From: Thalassia testudinum
Lineage: Eukaryota > Streptophyta > Magnoliopsida > Alismatales > Hydrocharitaceae
Direction of reading: 5' to 3'
DNA length: 64,000 bases
Assembly (NCBI GenBank): GCA_037157565.1
Contig: JAZHRO010000013.1
Coordinates: forward strand, 36,460,501-36,524,500
How positions within the stretch are numbered: position 1 is the first letter of the stretch; every line of letters begins with the position of its first letter. Under the pieces are notes generated by a model. That model searched no databases. It was not told where the DNA came from and saw only the letters and a list, made by a program, of their open reading frames with translations. The translations under genes and the position numbers were made by a program. Below are positions 1-10,812 of this stretch, piece after piece.

Positions 1-1102
1 CCTTCTGCCATGACCAGGCATGCAGTGGCCATTTCTCTAGGCACAAAACCGTATCGAAAATCCTCCAATGTGGCTTCTACTGGCCCACACTGTTCAAAGA
101 TGTATACAGTCATTGCAAGGCATGCAATCGTTGCCAAACTTTGGGCAACATGAGCCATCGCGACATGATGCCTTTGCAACTGATTCTCGTATGCGAAATC
201 TTTGATGTTTGGGGGATTGATTTTATGGGCCCCTTTCCTGTTTCGGATGGTTTCGAATACATTCTGCTGGCTGTGGACTACGTGTCCAAATGGATCGAAG
301 CCATACCAACCCGAACCTGTGATCACAAAATCGTTCTCAAATTCATTCATCACAATATCTTCTCACGGTTCGGGATTCCTCGTGCTATCATCTCAGACGG
401 GGGGACCCATTCACAAATGCTCAGTTTAGGTCACTAATGACCAAATACGGGGTGTCTTACTGAATCTCTACTCCTTATCACCCCCAGACTAATGGTCTAG
501 CTGAGCTATCAAATCGGGAGATCAAGAAAATCCTGCAGGTCACTGTTCGGCCTGACAGGAAGGACTGGTCGTCCCGACTTCCGAAAGCCTTGTGGGCCTA
601 TAGGACCGCCCACAAAACCCAATTAGGCATGTCTCCCTTTAGACTGGTGTACGGGAAGGCATGTCACCTTCCCATCGAATTGGAGCACAAAGCTTATTGG
701 GCAGTACGAAATTGTAATCTAGATCTTTCCAAGGCTAGAACCCACAGAAAGCTTCAAATCAGCGAGATCGATGAATTACGCCTTGATGCGTACGAGAACT
801 CGCGAATCTACAAGGAGCGGGTTAAAGCCTTCCATGACAAGCATATCTCTAGAAAGATCTTTCATCCTGGTTAGAAGGTCCTACTCTTTGATGCCAGACT
901 CAAACTTTTCCATGGGAAGCTGTGATCCAAGTGGGTCGGACCATACTTGGTTCGACAAATTTTTGGAAATGGAGCCATCGAAATCAGTCTGCTCAGCCAT
1001 GATTCCGAACCTTTCGTCGTGAACGGTCAGAGACTCAAACCGTTCATTGATGTAACTTCTACTGATTTGGCTGAATCATCTTATATCCTCCATTCCCCAT
1101 GA
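1..1102 (+). pseudogene. Athila/Tat-type Ty3/gypsy integrase, degenerate
   Basis: C-terminal part of a Ty3/gypsy polyprotein. In order: an HHCC zinc finger (GHFSRHKT, then CKACNRCQ near 105-135), the catalytic core with first Asp in WGIDFMGPFP (about 211-240), second Asp in IISDGG (about 388-405) and the Glu in [10 protein letters not shown] (about 498-527), then the Athila/Tat hallmark [16 protein letters not shown] (about 655-702) and a C-terminal segment ending VNGQRLKPFI near 1050. The reading frame shifts near 430, and stops occur near 463, 872 and about 926, so no functional integrase can be made. The 5' part of the element lies outside the window. Family assignment rests on these motifs; Athila and Tat are not separated here. 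Confidence 0.88.
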
Positions 1103-1373
1103 GCTTATTGCGCCCAGCCGATGGCGTAAAACTCAGCGCTCAACGGGAGGCAGCCCATCATTCTCTTTAAAAACCTGAAACCTTTTTTGACACCTTTATG
1201 CACTTAAGGTTCACCCTTTAAGACAGCCGACTCCACCTCAGGTGATTGCATCTGAAATTAGAAATCGTCCGCAACAGTCACCCCGACCCATTCACTCACC
1301 AAAATATCTGTCCTAAGGAATGAACTAAGTTGAATAAAAACCCCCTAAGTCACAATGAGGACATTGTAAATCT

Positions 1374-1390
1374 TAGGCATGGGGGGTATG
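1374..1390 (+). promoter_or_regulatory. internal polypurine-tract-like copy
   Basis: TAGGCATGGGGGGTATG nearly repeats the motif directly before the LTR at 2661 (TAGGCATGGGGGTATG). It follows GAGGACATTG, a context typical of the internal tract found after pol in this clade. Inferred secondary plus-strand priming site or a remnant of an older LTR boundary. Confidence 0.5.
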
Positions 1391-2660
1391 AAAGTGCAAA
1401 AACTTATAAGAAAAGGTTTTGAACAAAAAAATTCACATATCCTAAAAACATCATAAAAATTAAAAAAATTTTGAAAACAAAAGAATAATAAAATAAGAGG
1501 AGGAAAGAAATTTTGTGGAGGAAGGAAAAAGAAACAAAATGAAAAAGGAGCACAAAAATGAGAGAAAAAAGTGATAGTCATTAGTAAGAAACTAATGAAT
1601 TAACCTAAGTTCTAGACCTCATTCAAGAAAAAATTTGAAAAGGGCACAGTAAGATGAGTAAGAACGCGAACCTTAGGCATTCTTGGATAGACTCTTAGTA
1701 CCCATTAAGATCTAGACATTCCTCAAGAGGTTGAGGAAAATGAAAAGCTTAAGCATTAGGTCCAAGGCTTAGGAAGTATTTGGCTTCGTTAACTAATTTT
1801 TGGTTTACGAGACTCAGTAACCTAAGCACCCTAACCCCACACACAGCCTGGTTCAGTAAGCATAAAAATCAAAATCACGCAGAAGCGTCGCAAAATTATG
1901 AAAATAACACCTAGAGTAGGAGCGGACGATCAACACAAGTTGATTTGGACGAGTTCCCAGCGCGAAGAGGTGGGAAATTCCCCTCGAAGATGCGTAACAA
2001 AATATCATCTCCTCGGTGCTTGTCTCTTAGGATATTTACATATCCTATTGGGGGCATGTAAGCACTTTGCTGGTTCAGATTCCATGGATGGCATTATCAC
2101 GAAGTGTTAGTTGCTAGGGTTTGAATTCGGCCACGGAACACCATGGATGGGATTATCTCGAAATCTCAATAGCCAGGGTTCCGGGGGTTACCATGGGCGG
2201 TGCTATCTCGAAGCATCGACTGCCAGGAACCCTTGAGGATTGATGATGATGACAAGGAATCTGATACATTCCGTGTTGAAAAGCCAATCCTAAGCTAGAA
2301 TTAAAAAGAAAAGAGAGAAAAAACTCTCCAAACAGATAAATCTTCTATCTCTCTTTCTTACAAAACGCACTGCGAACTGAGCTAGGGCTAAAATTATTTC
2401 AAGCACGGGTGCTTTAACCACAAAGTCCAATAAACCTTAGGTTAGTTCTTGTAGGCCTTAGAAATCTTTGCTAAGGACTGAGGCTGAGGCTAGACAGATC
2501 TGGATCTTGGTTGGTACTAGAGTACCTTTTAGGCCTATGGTTAGCATTCTAACCTAATCTAAGTTTCAAATGAAAAAGCACTTATCTGAAATCATTAAGA
2601 ACTTCATGGTCTAGAACAAGGGTTGAAACCTTAAGTTTTTGCTAAGGGACTAGCAAAAGC

Positions 2661-2674
2661 TAGGCATGGGGGTA
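2661..2674 (+). promoter_or_regulatory. 3' polypurine tract of Athila/Tat element
   Basis: TAGGCATGGGGGTA lies immediately before TGATAAGAACC, a plausible LTR start at 2675. Position and composition fit the primer for plus-strand DNA synthesis. Confidence 0.6.
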
Positions 2675-3330
2675 TGATAAGAACCTCATCATGAACCCTA
2701 ACTAGCATAATCTAACCCAGATATGTAAGAAAAAGCTCCTACATAACCCAAAGAAAGGCTTAACTCAGAGAATTCTGAGTTTAAGAAGAAAATAAATCAT
2801 AAGGGGTAAAATGCAATTTCACCAACGCAGTTTGCAAATAGGGTAATTAAGGGTCCAAACATAGGTCAAACAAGCCTAATAAGAAGGAAAGTGGGATGGT
2901 CTGATCTAAAAAGGGTTATAGCAACTTCAAGAAATTAAATAACATTCTATAACCCTAAAACAAACCCACTTCAATTCACAAGGTTTGAGGCAGGACAAAA
3001 ATTAACTAAACCCTCTAAAATTCATAGAAAAATAATCTCTAGGGTTTAGAACAATCAATTTGGCCTTAAAAACCCATTTTGACCTACAAAGAAAACCTTA
3101 CCCAATTAATGAATTAATCTAGGTTTTTACGTAAATTGACCAGGAAAACATGGTCCAACCAAGAAATAAAATTTTCCATTAAAATCCTTAGGTTCAAATT
3201 AGTCTTTTATAAAAACTTGAGCCTAAGAGGAGACCTCCTTGATCGACTTTGCAATTTGGTCCTCTTCATTTACTTTTTGACCCTTATCTTTCGAAATCCT
3301 TACGTTCTGGCCCCCAGCTTTTTCATCATT

Positions 3331-3531
3331 TTTTGCAGAACGGTCCCTCCTGCAAAACTCTGCGCAGCACCATGATCTGGCGACTTCGCGCGGAGCATGG
3401 CGCTGCGCAAAGAGGGGTGACCGCCCTGCAAAACTGACGCGGGGTTCCCTGCGACATCCTCTGTCGCAGGGACCCGACCATACTCTCTACCGGCCCCCAT
3501 ACCTTCCGTGCGAACGCATGGAAGGTATGGG
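3331..3531. repeat. cluster of four perfect or near-perfect hairpins in LTR B1
   Basis: Four consecutive inverted repeats: TTTTGCAG/CTGCAAAA (3331-3357); TGCGCAGC/GCTGCGCA (3361-3409), extended inward by CCATG/CATGG; CCCTGCGAC/GTCGCAGGG (3447-3471); CCCATACCTTCC/GGAAGGTATGGG (3496-3531), whose 12-nt centre also pairs. No coding function is visible. Confidence 0.75.
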
Positions 3532-4794
3532 TCCCCTTTCCGGCCACTCTCCAGCGAGGCTGGCACGTCGCCAGCCCGCGCCTCCCTCTGCGCCAGACCC
3601 TTTATGAGGACCGACACCCCCTACTGGTTCCTTCAAGCTCTCTTTGACGGAGAACACCCCCCACTTCATCCCCTCCTCCTCCGTCAGACGGCCCGCAGCT
3701 TCCGGCGACTCCCTCCTCTTCCTCCTCGTCGCTCTGCCGCCTTACCTACAGCAGGGTTCTCCTCCTCCAGGGCCCTTTCTTCCCCAGCTCCGGCAGGTAC
3801 GAGCCGGTGGCTCCACCCTCCCCCTTCGTCCAAAACCTAGGTAATTAGCTTCCTCTCCTCCTCCCTTACATTTTCCCTCTATCAATTTATCTTTTTGCCC
3901 CACCGCACGTGACTTCCACCTCCGCCTGCTCCGCCTCCGACCACCTTCTCCGACGAGCCCATTTCAGATCCACAGACCTTCTCCCCCCTCACCGACTACC
4001 CTAAAAGCTTCCCCTCACTCCACTCAACAGATCCCCCCTTCCCATTCACTACCAAACGCCACCCGACGACCTCCCGAACAAACCCACCTCTCCGACCACA
4101 GTCTGACCTAGGGCTACCACCATACGCCGCCTCACGCCTAGCCACCACCCGCAATGCCTTCGCCGCACTCCGGCGAAGCTCCCTGCATCCTCTGATTGGG
4201 CCGAGAGGCCGTATTCTTATTTTCAGGTCGACGCCCCTTCACCGCCATTACCGAGCTTCTGAAGCTCCTTCACCTACAGTTGCAGGTGCTCTCTCACCCA
4301 GGCCCACGCCCCAGGACGTACTGCTTGCCTCCGCGAAGCATCCCAGGCCTGCAGCTGGAGCGAAGGCCTCGCACGCTGCTGCAATTGCCTGCAGCTTCCT
4401 CAGCTGCGAGTGCCAATCTGGGAGGTGGAACTTTAGTCCCACCTCAGAAGTGCGTGGCTAAGCGCCCGCACATAAATTTGAAAAGTGTTCTAGGCTATTC
4501 GCCTTCGAACACAAGGGTCAGGTCCCTCACGCCCGCCACGCGCCACGCGCTCGCCCTCGCCCGCGCTCACGCCCCGTGGGTCTAGGCCGGATCCGATTAC
4601 CCAAAACCCGTGCACTCCTCGCCCACCACCACATGCAGGTGGGCCTGGTCCCGGGCGCGATACCCGTGCCCGAATACCCAGCTCTGGGAGAGCAATCCTA
4701 TGAGAGAAATCTGAGAAAGAAAGAGACGCGGGGAAGGGTAGGGGTAGGTTTTGCTTTCTAATCCTTGTGTAAGCGTGCAGGAGCAAAAGGAGAC

Positions 4795-5243
4795 GAAGAA
4801 GAAGAACGAAGGAAGGCGGCCGAAGCCTTAGCCGCTCAGAAGAAAGAAAGAAGGAGAAGCAAGAGAGAAGAAACATAAGAAGAAGAGAAGCACTGTAGCA
4901 AACCAACAGTTAAATCGTCTAACCGCCGCATCAGACGACGGTTGAGCAGTGGCCAGAGGAGATAAAGCAAGAGAAGAAAGAAGAAGAAGAAAGAAGAAAG
5001 AAGAAGAAGGCTGAAGAAGAAGAAGTCAGAAGAAGAAGAAGATTATCACAGCGGCCAGAAGAGAAAAGAAAGAAAGAGAAGAACAAAGAAAGAAGAACAA
5101 AAGAAGACATAGCCGCTAGAAAGAAAGAGAAGGACAAAGAAAGAAAAAGAAGAAAAGAAGAACAGAAGAAGAAAAGAAAGAAGAGAAGGAGGGTAGCTGA
5201 AAGAAGGAGAAGGAAAAGGAGAAGAGAAGAAGAAGAAGCCAAG
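4795..5243. repeat. long purine-rich (GAA/AG) tract in LTR B1
   Basis: About 450 bp that is overwhelmingly A and G on the plus strand, with many GAAGAA and AGAAAG runs, followed by a short (CT)n at 5249-5264. Apparent Ser/Leu/Phe-rich ORFs on the minus strand are low-complexity translations. Confidence 0.8.
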
Positions 5244-5446
5244 ACAAACTCTCTCTCTCTCTCTTATTTTTGTAATCTAATAGAGAACATTTGTATTTCT
5301 AGAATTCCAGTAGCTCCCTGAGTTCGACCTCGGGAAAACTGTTTCCGAGTAAAAAATTTTGTAATGGTAATCTGGTAGCTGTCATATTTCAACGATTGTA
5401 ACTTAACATATAACAAACATAAATGAGCTCTACCAGCTACCGACAC

Positions 5447-7640
5447 CAACTGTGAACCCAGCCAAGGTCAAGCCAGTGCTCAGGTGGGAGAGACCGTGTA
5501 CGGTCATTGAGATTCGCAGTTTCTTGGGACTGGTAGGCTACTACAGGCGGTTTATTAGGGGCTTCTCATAGATTGCACATCCCATGACACAGCTGATCCG
5601 GAAGGAAGTGCCCTTTACTTGGACAGACGCCCGTGAGGCATGTTTTAAGGAGCTGAAGGAGAGGTTGACTTCGACTCCCATGCTCACCATCCCAGACAGT
5701 AGTGGCGGGTTCGTTGTGTACACGGACGCCTCTTTGCAGGGGTTAGGGGGTGTGCTCATGCAGAGGGGTCACGTTGTCGCTTACGCTTCGCAGCAACTGA
5801 AGTCCCATGAGCATAGCTACCCTACCCACGACCTGGAGCTGGCAGCTGTAGTCTTCGTGCTGAAGACCTGGAGGTACTACTTGTACGGTGAGACCTTTGA
5901 GATTTTCACAGATCACAAGAGCCTCAGATACCTGTTTGATCAGAAGGAGCTCAACATGAGACAGAGATGTTGGTTGGAGCTCCTGAAGGACTATGACTGC
6001 AGCATTTCCTACCACCTGGGAAAGGCCAACGTGGTGGTTGACGCCTTGAGCCGAAAGGCACCTGCACACTTGGCTAGTTTACAGGTGCAAAGTTGGAGCC
6101 TCTTGGAGGAGATGGGCAGTTGGCGAGCCCTAGAGTTGCTGGGGCACTGTGGGGCAATGACTGTGATGCGACAGACGAGGCCAGAGCTGATAGATCGCAT
6201 CATCGCAGGGCAGATGGTCGACCCGTACTTGCAGTCCTTGCGTGACAAAGTACTGTCAGGAGACCCTGGGCACTTCTCTTTTACAGACTAGGTGCTGCGC
6301 ATGACGGGACGGTTGTGCGTTCCCAGAGACGAGGAGCTGTTGAGGGAGCTCCTGACTGAGGCACACGGTTCCAGATTCACCATACATCCTGGAAACACAA
6401 AGATGTACCATGACTTGAGACGCGATTTTTGGTGGAGGGGAATGAAGCGGGATGTGGGTGAATTCGTGCAGCAGTGTTTAGTGTGCTAGCAGGTGAAGGC
6501 CGAGCATCAGAGGTCTGCAGGGCCGCTACAGCCACTTCCAGTGCCAGAGTGGAAGTGGGAGATCATCACCATGGACCTGGTGGTGGGCTTACCTGTTACC
6601 CAGCGAGGACACGACGCAGTCTGGGTAATCGTTGACAGATTGACGAAGATGGAGCGTTTCTTGCTGATCTGAGTCACCTTGGGACCAGCACAGTTGGCAG
6701 AGAGGTATATCTGTGACGTGGTACATCTACACGGAGTTCCGTGGGAGATCGTATCCAACCGGGATACCCGCTTTACATCCCAGTTTTGGGTTGAATTTCA
6801 GCAGGCCCTGGGGACGCGGCTGAGGTTCAGTACAGCATACCACCCTTAGACGGACGGACAGTCGGAGCGCACGATACAGACACTTGAGGACCTTTTGCGT
6901 GCTTGTGTACTGGACTGGAGGGGCTCTTGGGAGGAGCACTTGCCCCTGGCGGAGTTTGCATATAATAACAGTTATCACTCGAGCATCGACATGGCACCCT
7001 ACGAGGCTCTGTACGGATGGAGGTGTACGGCACCCTTGAGTTGGGTTGAGGTGGGGACCAAGTGGGAGGTTGGCCCCAGGCTGATTCGGTAGAGTCAGGA
7101 GGTGGTCGAGCAGATTCACAGGCGACTCCGCACTGTCAGTAGACAAAAGAGCTATGCAGATAGAAAACGCAGAGAGGTGCAATTTAAGGTTGGGGACCTC
7201 GTCTTCCTTTGCGTTCGCCCATGAAGGGCCTGCAGCAGTTTGGGGTGAGGGGGAAGCTCGCGCCGAGGTTCGTAGGACCCTTTGAGGTCCTGGAGCGGGT
7301 TGGACCCGTTGCTTACAGGCTTGCCCTTCCTCCCCAGCTTTCTGGTGTGCATGACGTGTTCTACGTGTCCAACCTCAGGAAGTACATCGCCGATCCCAGT
7401 CACATCCTGAGTCACGAGAGCGTCGAGGTGGGTGACGACCTGACCTACCCTGAGCGGCCAGTGTAGATTCTCGACAGAGCCGTCCGCAGTCTGAGACGGA
7501 AGCAAGTACCCCTGGTGAAGGTTTTGTGGAGGAGCCAGCAGTACGAGGAGGCTACCCGGGAGACTGAGGCAGCGATGCGGGAGCGGTACCCGAAGCTTTT
7601 TGAGGGTACGTCCTTTCGGACCGGCTTCAGTCCTCTTTGA
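5447..7640 (+). pseudogene. Tekay/Del-type chromovirus pol, truncated and mutated
   Basis: Begins inside reverse transcriptase (VNPAKVK...[12 protein letters not shown] at about 5452-5560). RNase H follows ([10 protein letters not shown] near 5719; [17 protein letters not shown] near 6043), then the integrase zinc finger (HPGNTKMYHDLRRDFWW...CLVC), an integrase core with DLVVGLP, a second Asp in SNRDTRF and a Glu in DGQSERTIQ, the C-terminal GPFEVLERVGPVAYRL, and a chromodomain-like tail (ILDRAVRSLRRK...LVKVLW, about 7470-7605) ending LFEG. Stops are scattered (5569, 6289, 6487, 6670, 6847, 7090, 7464) and a frameshift lies near 7220. Gag, protease and the RT palm/fingers are missing: the fragment abuts the B1 LTR directly. 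Chromodomain and motifs place it in Tekay/Del. Confidence 0.9.
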
Positions 7641-7722
7641 GTTTGTTATGCATATTTATTCTTTTTCCGCACCCTAGTTAGCGCAAGTTTCGGGAACAAA
7701 ACTTCCTTTGAGTTTGTTATGT
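7641..7722 (+). other. spacer between Tekay pol and its 3' LTR
   Basis: Contains AAGTTTCGGGAACAAAACTT near 7685, a degenerate version of the TTTCGxGGACGAAA sentence usually found just before the Tekay polypurine tract. A good G-rich tract is not present, consistent with decay. Confidence 0.5.
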
Positions 7723-7755
7723 TGTTATGACCCCGGTATCAAACGTCGTTTAAGA

Positions 7756-8630
7756 CGTCTGGGAATTGGTCCAGACGTCTGGAAGCCTTCCCAGACGTCT
7801 GGAAATTAATTTTTTCGGCGTACGGTTTCCCGTCTGCACGCATGCACGCGCAAACTGAATCGCCGCCCTCCTTTCTTCTCTCTCTTTCCTCTTCGTCCTG
7901 CAGGCACAGCCTTCCTTCTCTCTCTCCCCCATGGCGCCTTCAAATACTCCCCCTCTCCTCTCCCTCACCCTCACTCCACCGCCTTCTTCTTCTCCTCCTT
8001 CCTGTTAGTGTGAGAGTGAGCGGGCGGGGTAGCAGCTGCTGCGGTGAGTGCACAGGAAGGAGGGGTTGCAGTGAGAGGGAGGGAGTTAGAGCGCGAGGGT
8101 GCGAGCTCGCCGGAGCAGCCAGGGACGGCCAGCGGGTGCGCAGCAAGAGCGTGGAGCTGGGGAGGAGCTGCTGTAGCCCAGGCAGCAGGCGAGCGTAGCG
8201 CGACATGGCCGTGCGCAGCATGCGGAGGGCGAGGAGGTCCTGATTCTGGGAACATTTCCCAAAATCAGACGTCTGGAGGAAGGTCTAGACGTCTGAAAGG
8301 TACGATATTTTTCCTTCCCTTCTTTCGTGTGTACGGCCATGCAGCCGTTCCGCCGAAGGTTCTGCCTCATTTCGTGTTGAGGACGGTCGCGTATGTGTGC
8401 AGGTCTCATTCGGGAAGGCACAAGGACATGCCCTCCCACACAGATCGGACGTCTAGGCACAGCACCAGACGGCGGAGAGGGTCTCCAGACATCCGGAGTG
8501 ACAGTCGGACGTCTGGAACTGAGTCGAGATGGTTCAGCGGGATTCTGGACGTCTGAAGAACCGTGCAGAGAGAAGGTATGACCTGAACCATCATTTAAGA
8601 CATCTGGAAGATGTTCCAGACGTCTGATTT
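7756..8630. repeat. dispersed GACGTC palindromes in Tekay LTR1
   Basis: About ten copies of CAGACGTCTG or one-base variants, including perfect 12-mers CCAGACGTCTGG near 7771 and 7791. The same series is present at 12181-12967 in LTR2. GACGTC is the core of plant bZIP C-box sites; binding is inferred, not shown. Confidence 0.7.
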
Positions 8631-10676
8631 TGGGCAGACTTGTCGTTTTTGACCCGTTTAGGGTCCGTTTGAAGTCCGTTTTCCGCGTTTCAAGTTTCGT
8701 TCTTCTCAGAAATTATTCCTCTACCTGTTTACAGTATTTGTATCCTGTTCTGAGTAATTCCTTGTGTTTGGTTCTTATGTTAGGACCCTGTTCCGTTGCG
8801 ACCTGGGGGTTGCGGAGGTGCGCGGGCTTGTCGATCACGCCCCCAGTACTCCCAATTTTGCGGGTAGAGTGTTTCCCTTTAATTGTTTATCAAAAATTAT
8901 GCACTTGTGAAATAATTAATAGATTCTAGGGTATTGCATGAATCCTAGGACTGAAAAACTAGATTGAATGATAGATCCTAGGGTATGGCATTAATCCTAG
9001 GACTGGAAAACTAGATTGAATGATAGATCCTAGGTTGTGGCATGAATCCTAGGAACAGAAACACCAAAACGAATGTCATGAATATATATATATATTGCAG
9101 TCTTGGAAAAGTATAAAGGAAAATGATAACTGCCTGTAATTGGTTAACAGTTGCTTGTTATGAATGGATAATTACTGTTGAGAACATGGACTATAGGAAT
9201 ATAAAGCTGAAATGATGAACCTAAATTGGCTGAGTTAAAGAAAAATGAGCATGAACCCTACGGGGGATTAGGAGTAGAGCTCCTAAGAGGTGAATGGAAT
9301 GGAATTGGGGAAGTGAGTTGGCCCTTGAGTACGGAGTACCAAGGAGAGCGACTGTCCCCCTATTTAGTACAGAGCGGAGCTAGCCGCCCCAGGGACCTGG
9401 GGTTAGGTCTGGCCACTTTGTACCGACTTTTAGCCCTCGTGTACACAATACCGGGGAGAGCTACTAGTGTAGGGAGAACACTAGCCACCCCACGGGCCCC
9501 AGGGTTCTGCTAGCCTTCCTACACCGACTTGTTAGGCCCATTGGGAAAACCAGGGTAGTCAAGCGAGGGTGCGCGGACTGTGGAGGGGCAAGTCCCCTGT
9601 TTGATTACTGTGGAGGGGCTGGACCCCTGTTACTGAGAGGGCTCTGCCCTATACTAGTTCCGTGCTGTGCTTTGGGGCACACCCGTTAACGAAAATGACT
9701 GACCGCGTGTCAGTGCAGGGTAGCTACCCGTGCGTTTATCGCGCGTGCCGTAGTGACCGTTACATCTGTCAGTGACCTCAGTGTGGTTGACTGAGGGTAG
9801 GACCACCACGGGGGACTCTCCCGGCCAGTAGAGCACCACGTGCTACTTCTACTTTTTGGAAAAGACTGCAATCAAGATCGTTCCCACGAGGAACATTCAA
9901 GATCAAGAGAAAGATCTGAGAAATAATTCAAGAATGAGTAAGAAGAAAATAAAAAAAGAAATTAAAAATAATAGTTACTTGTCCACCTTACTACTTTTTA
10001 GCTTTTGGTTGCCACTCTACTCAGCATTTCGCTGACGTGTCACCTTTGTCACCCTTTTCAAGACCAGGTGTTGAGCAGCCAGAGCCGGTGGCTGCAGAGG
10101 GAGCTAGGCCTAGTAGAGCCGAGTAGTCTTACTTGTGTGGTACCTGATGTAAACACATTTACACTACTTAAAATGTCTATTTATGCATGTTCTTAAGCAT
10201 AGGATTGCATTTCATGATATAAATATTGCATTACATGCATCATCTTGCATTTAGAGTAGTTTGAATAAAATGGAGGTTAATTGTCTCCTTTTATGTGCTT
10301 GGACAGGGCAAATATTTTATCGGGGCCTCGGATCAAAGATCCAACCGTATGGATATGATCAGGGCGACGATTGGAGTTCAACGACTCCAAGATCGCCCTA
10401 ACCAGGCATCCGTAGCATCAGATAGAGACCGGGGAACCCTAGAAGATCAAGGGCCAGGATGGTGTAAATCCGTACTTCAGATGGAAAATCCGACCACACG
10501 GATGAATTCGGATCGACGATCGCAGCCGAACGACACAAAAATCGAGTCAATCCGACATCCGTGGCACCATCTACAACTTCCAGAAGATGGACGGCCAAGA
10601 TGGCGCCACGTGGCGCAATCCCAGCCGCCCAATCGGCCGCAGGAGTCCTGTGAAGACCACGCAACGTCTCCTCTCC

Positions 10677-10700
10677 GCCGTTGGATCTCGATCCAACGGC
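10677..10700. repeat. perfect hairpin in solo LTR C1
   Basis: GCCGTTGGAT/ATCCAACGGC, 10-bp arms with a 4-nt loop. Copy C2 retains a similar hairpin near 16398-16420. A second perfect hairpin, GCCGTCCGATC/GATCGGACGGC, lies at 10963-10988. Confidence 0.8.
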
Positions 10701-10740
10701 TGCGGTCGCTCGCGTTTAAAAACACCCGCGCGACCATTTC

Positions 10741-10812
10741 GCCCGCGTAGCGCAGCGGCGACGCAGCTGCGGGCGAAGCGGAGGTCGTGGGTTCGAGCCG
10801 CGGTGAGGGGGT
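10741..10812 (+). other. tRNA-like (A box/B box) segment inside LTR C1
   Basis: TAGCGCAGCGG (A-box-like, 10748) and GGTTCGAGCC (B-box-like, 10790) lie 42 nt apart, the spacing of a tRNA. The sentence GGAGGTCGTGGGTTCGA between variable loop and T loop is tRNA-typical. A four-pair anticodon-type stem with loop GGGCGAA can be drawn; the acceptor stem is not convincing. It is at the same LTR position as the cloverleaf-like segment at 16287-16358. Not called as a functional tRNA gene. Confidence 0.6.

Larger units (their letters stand above)
1103..2674 (+). other. 3' non-coding region of the Athila/Tat element
   Basis: No coding segment was recognised between the integrase stop and the LTR. AT-rich, with no conserved protein in any frame. 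It holds an internal polypurine-like tract near 1374-1390 and ends with the terminal one near 2661-2674. Long 3' untranslated regions after integrase are usual for Athila/Tat elements. Confidence 0.6.
2675..5446 (+). mobile_element. Athila/Tat-type LTR (family B, copy B1)
   Basis: About 2.8 kb non-coding LTR. It starts TGATAAGAACC after the polypurine tract and closes with a segment typical of this clade (CTCCCTGAGTTCGACC near 5310). Middle and 5' segments resemble the other family-B copies at 14803-16284, 17015-18300 and 25077-31545. Examples are the block reading AATTCATAGAAAAATA, the sentence CCCATTTTGACCTA, and a GGTC-rich block near 4500. The long ORFs seen here on both strands are composition artefacts. 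The 3' edge is approximate because sequence passes straight into Tekay pol with no primer-binding site. Confidence 0.65.

Noticed and set aside
4931..5242. 103-residue minus-strand ORF rich in Ser, Leu and Phe
   Set aside because: It is the translation of the purine-rich tract; no codon structure or homology.
8044..8556. 170-residue plus-strand ORF in Tekay LTR1
   Set aside because: The equivalent region of LTR2 does not keep the frame; it is non-coding U3.
7756..8630. GACGTC repeats as a possible CRISPR-like array
   Set aside because: Repeats are 10-12 bp, unevenly spaced and in a plant retrotransposon LTR; no cas genes.
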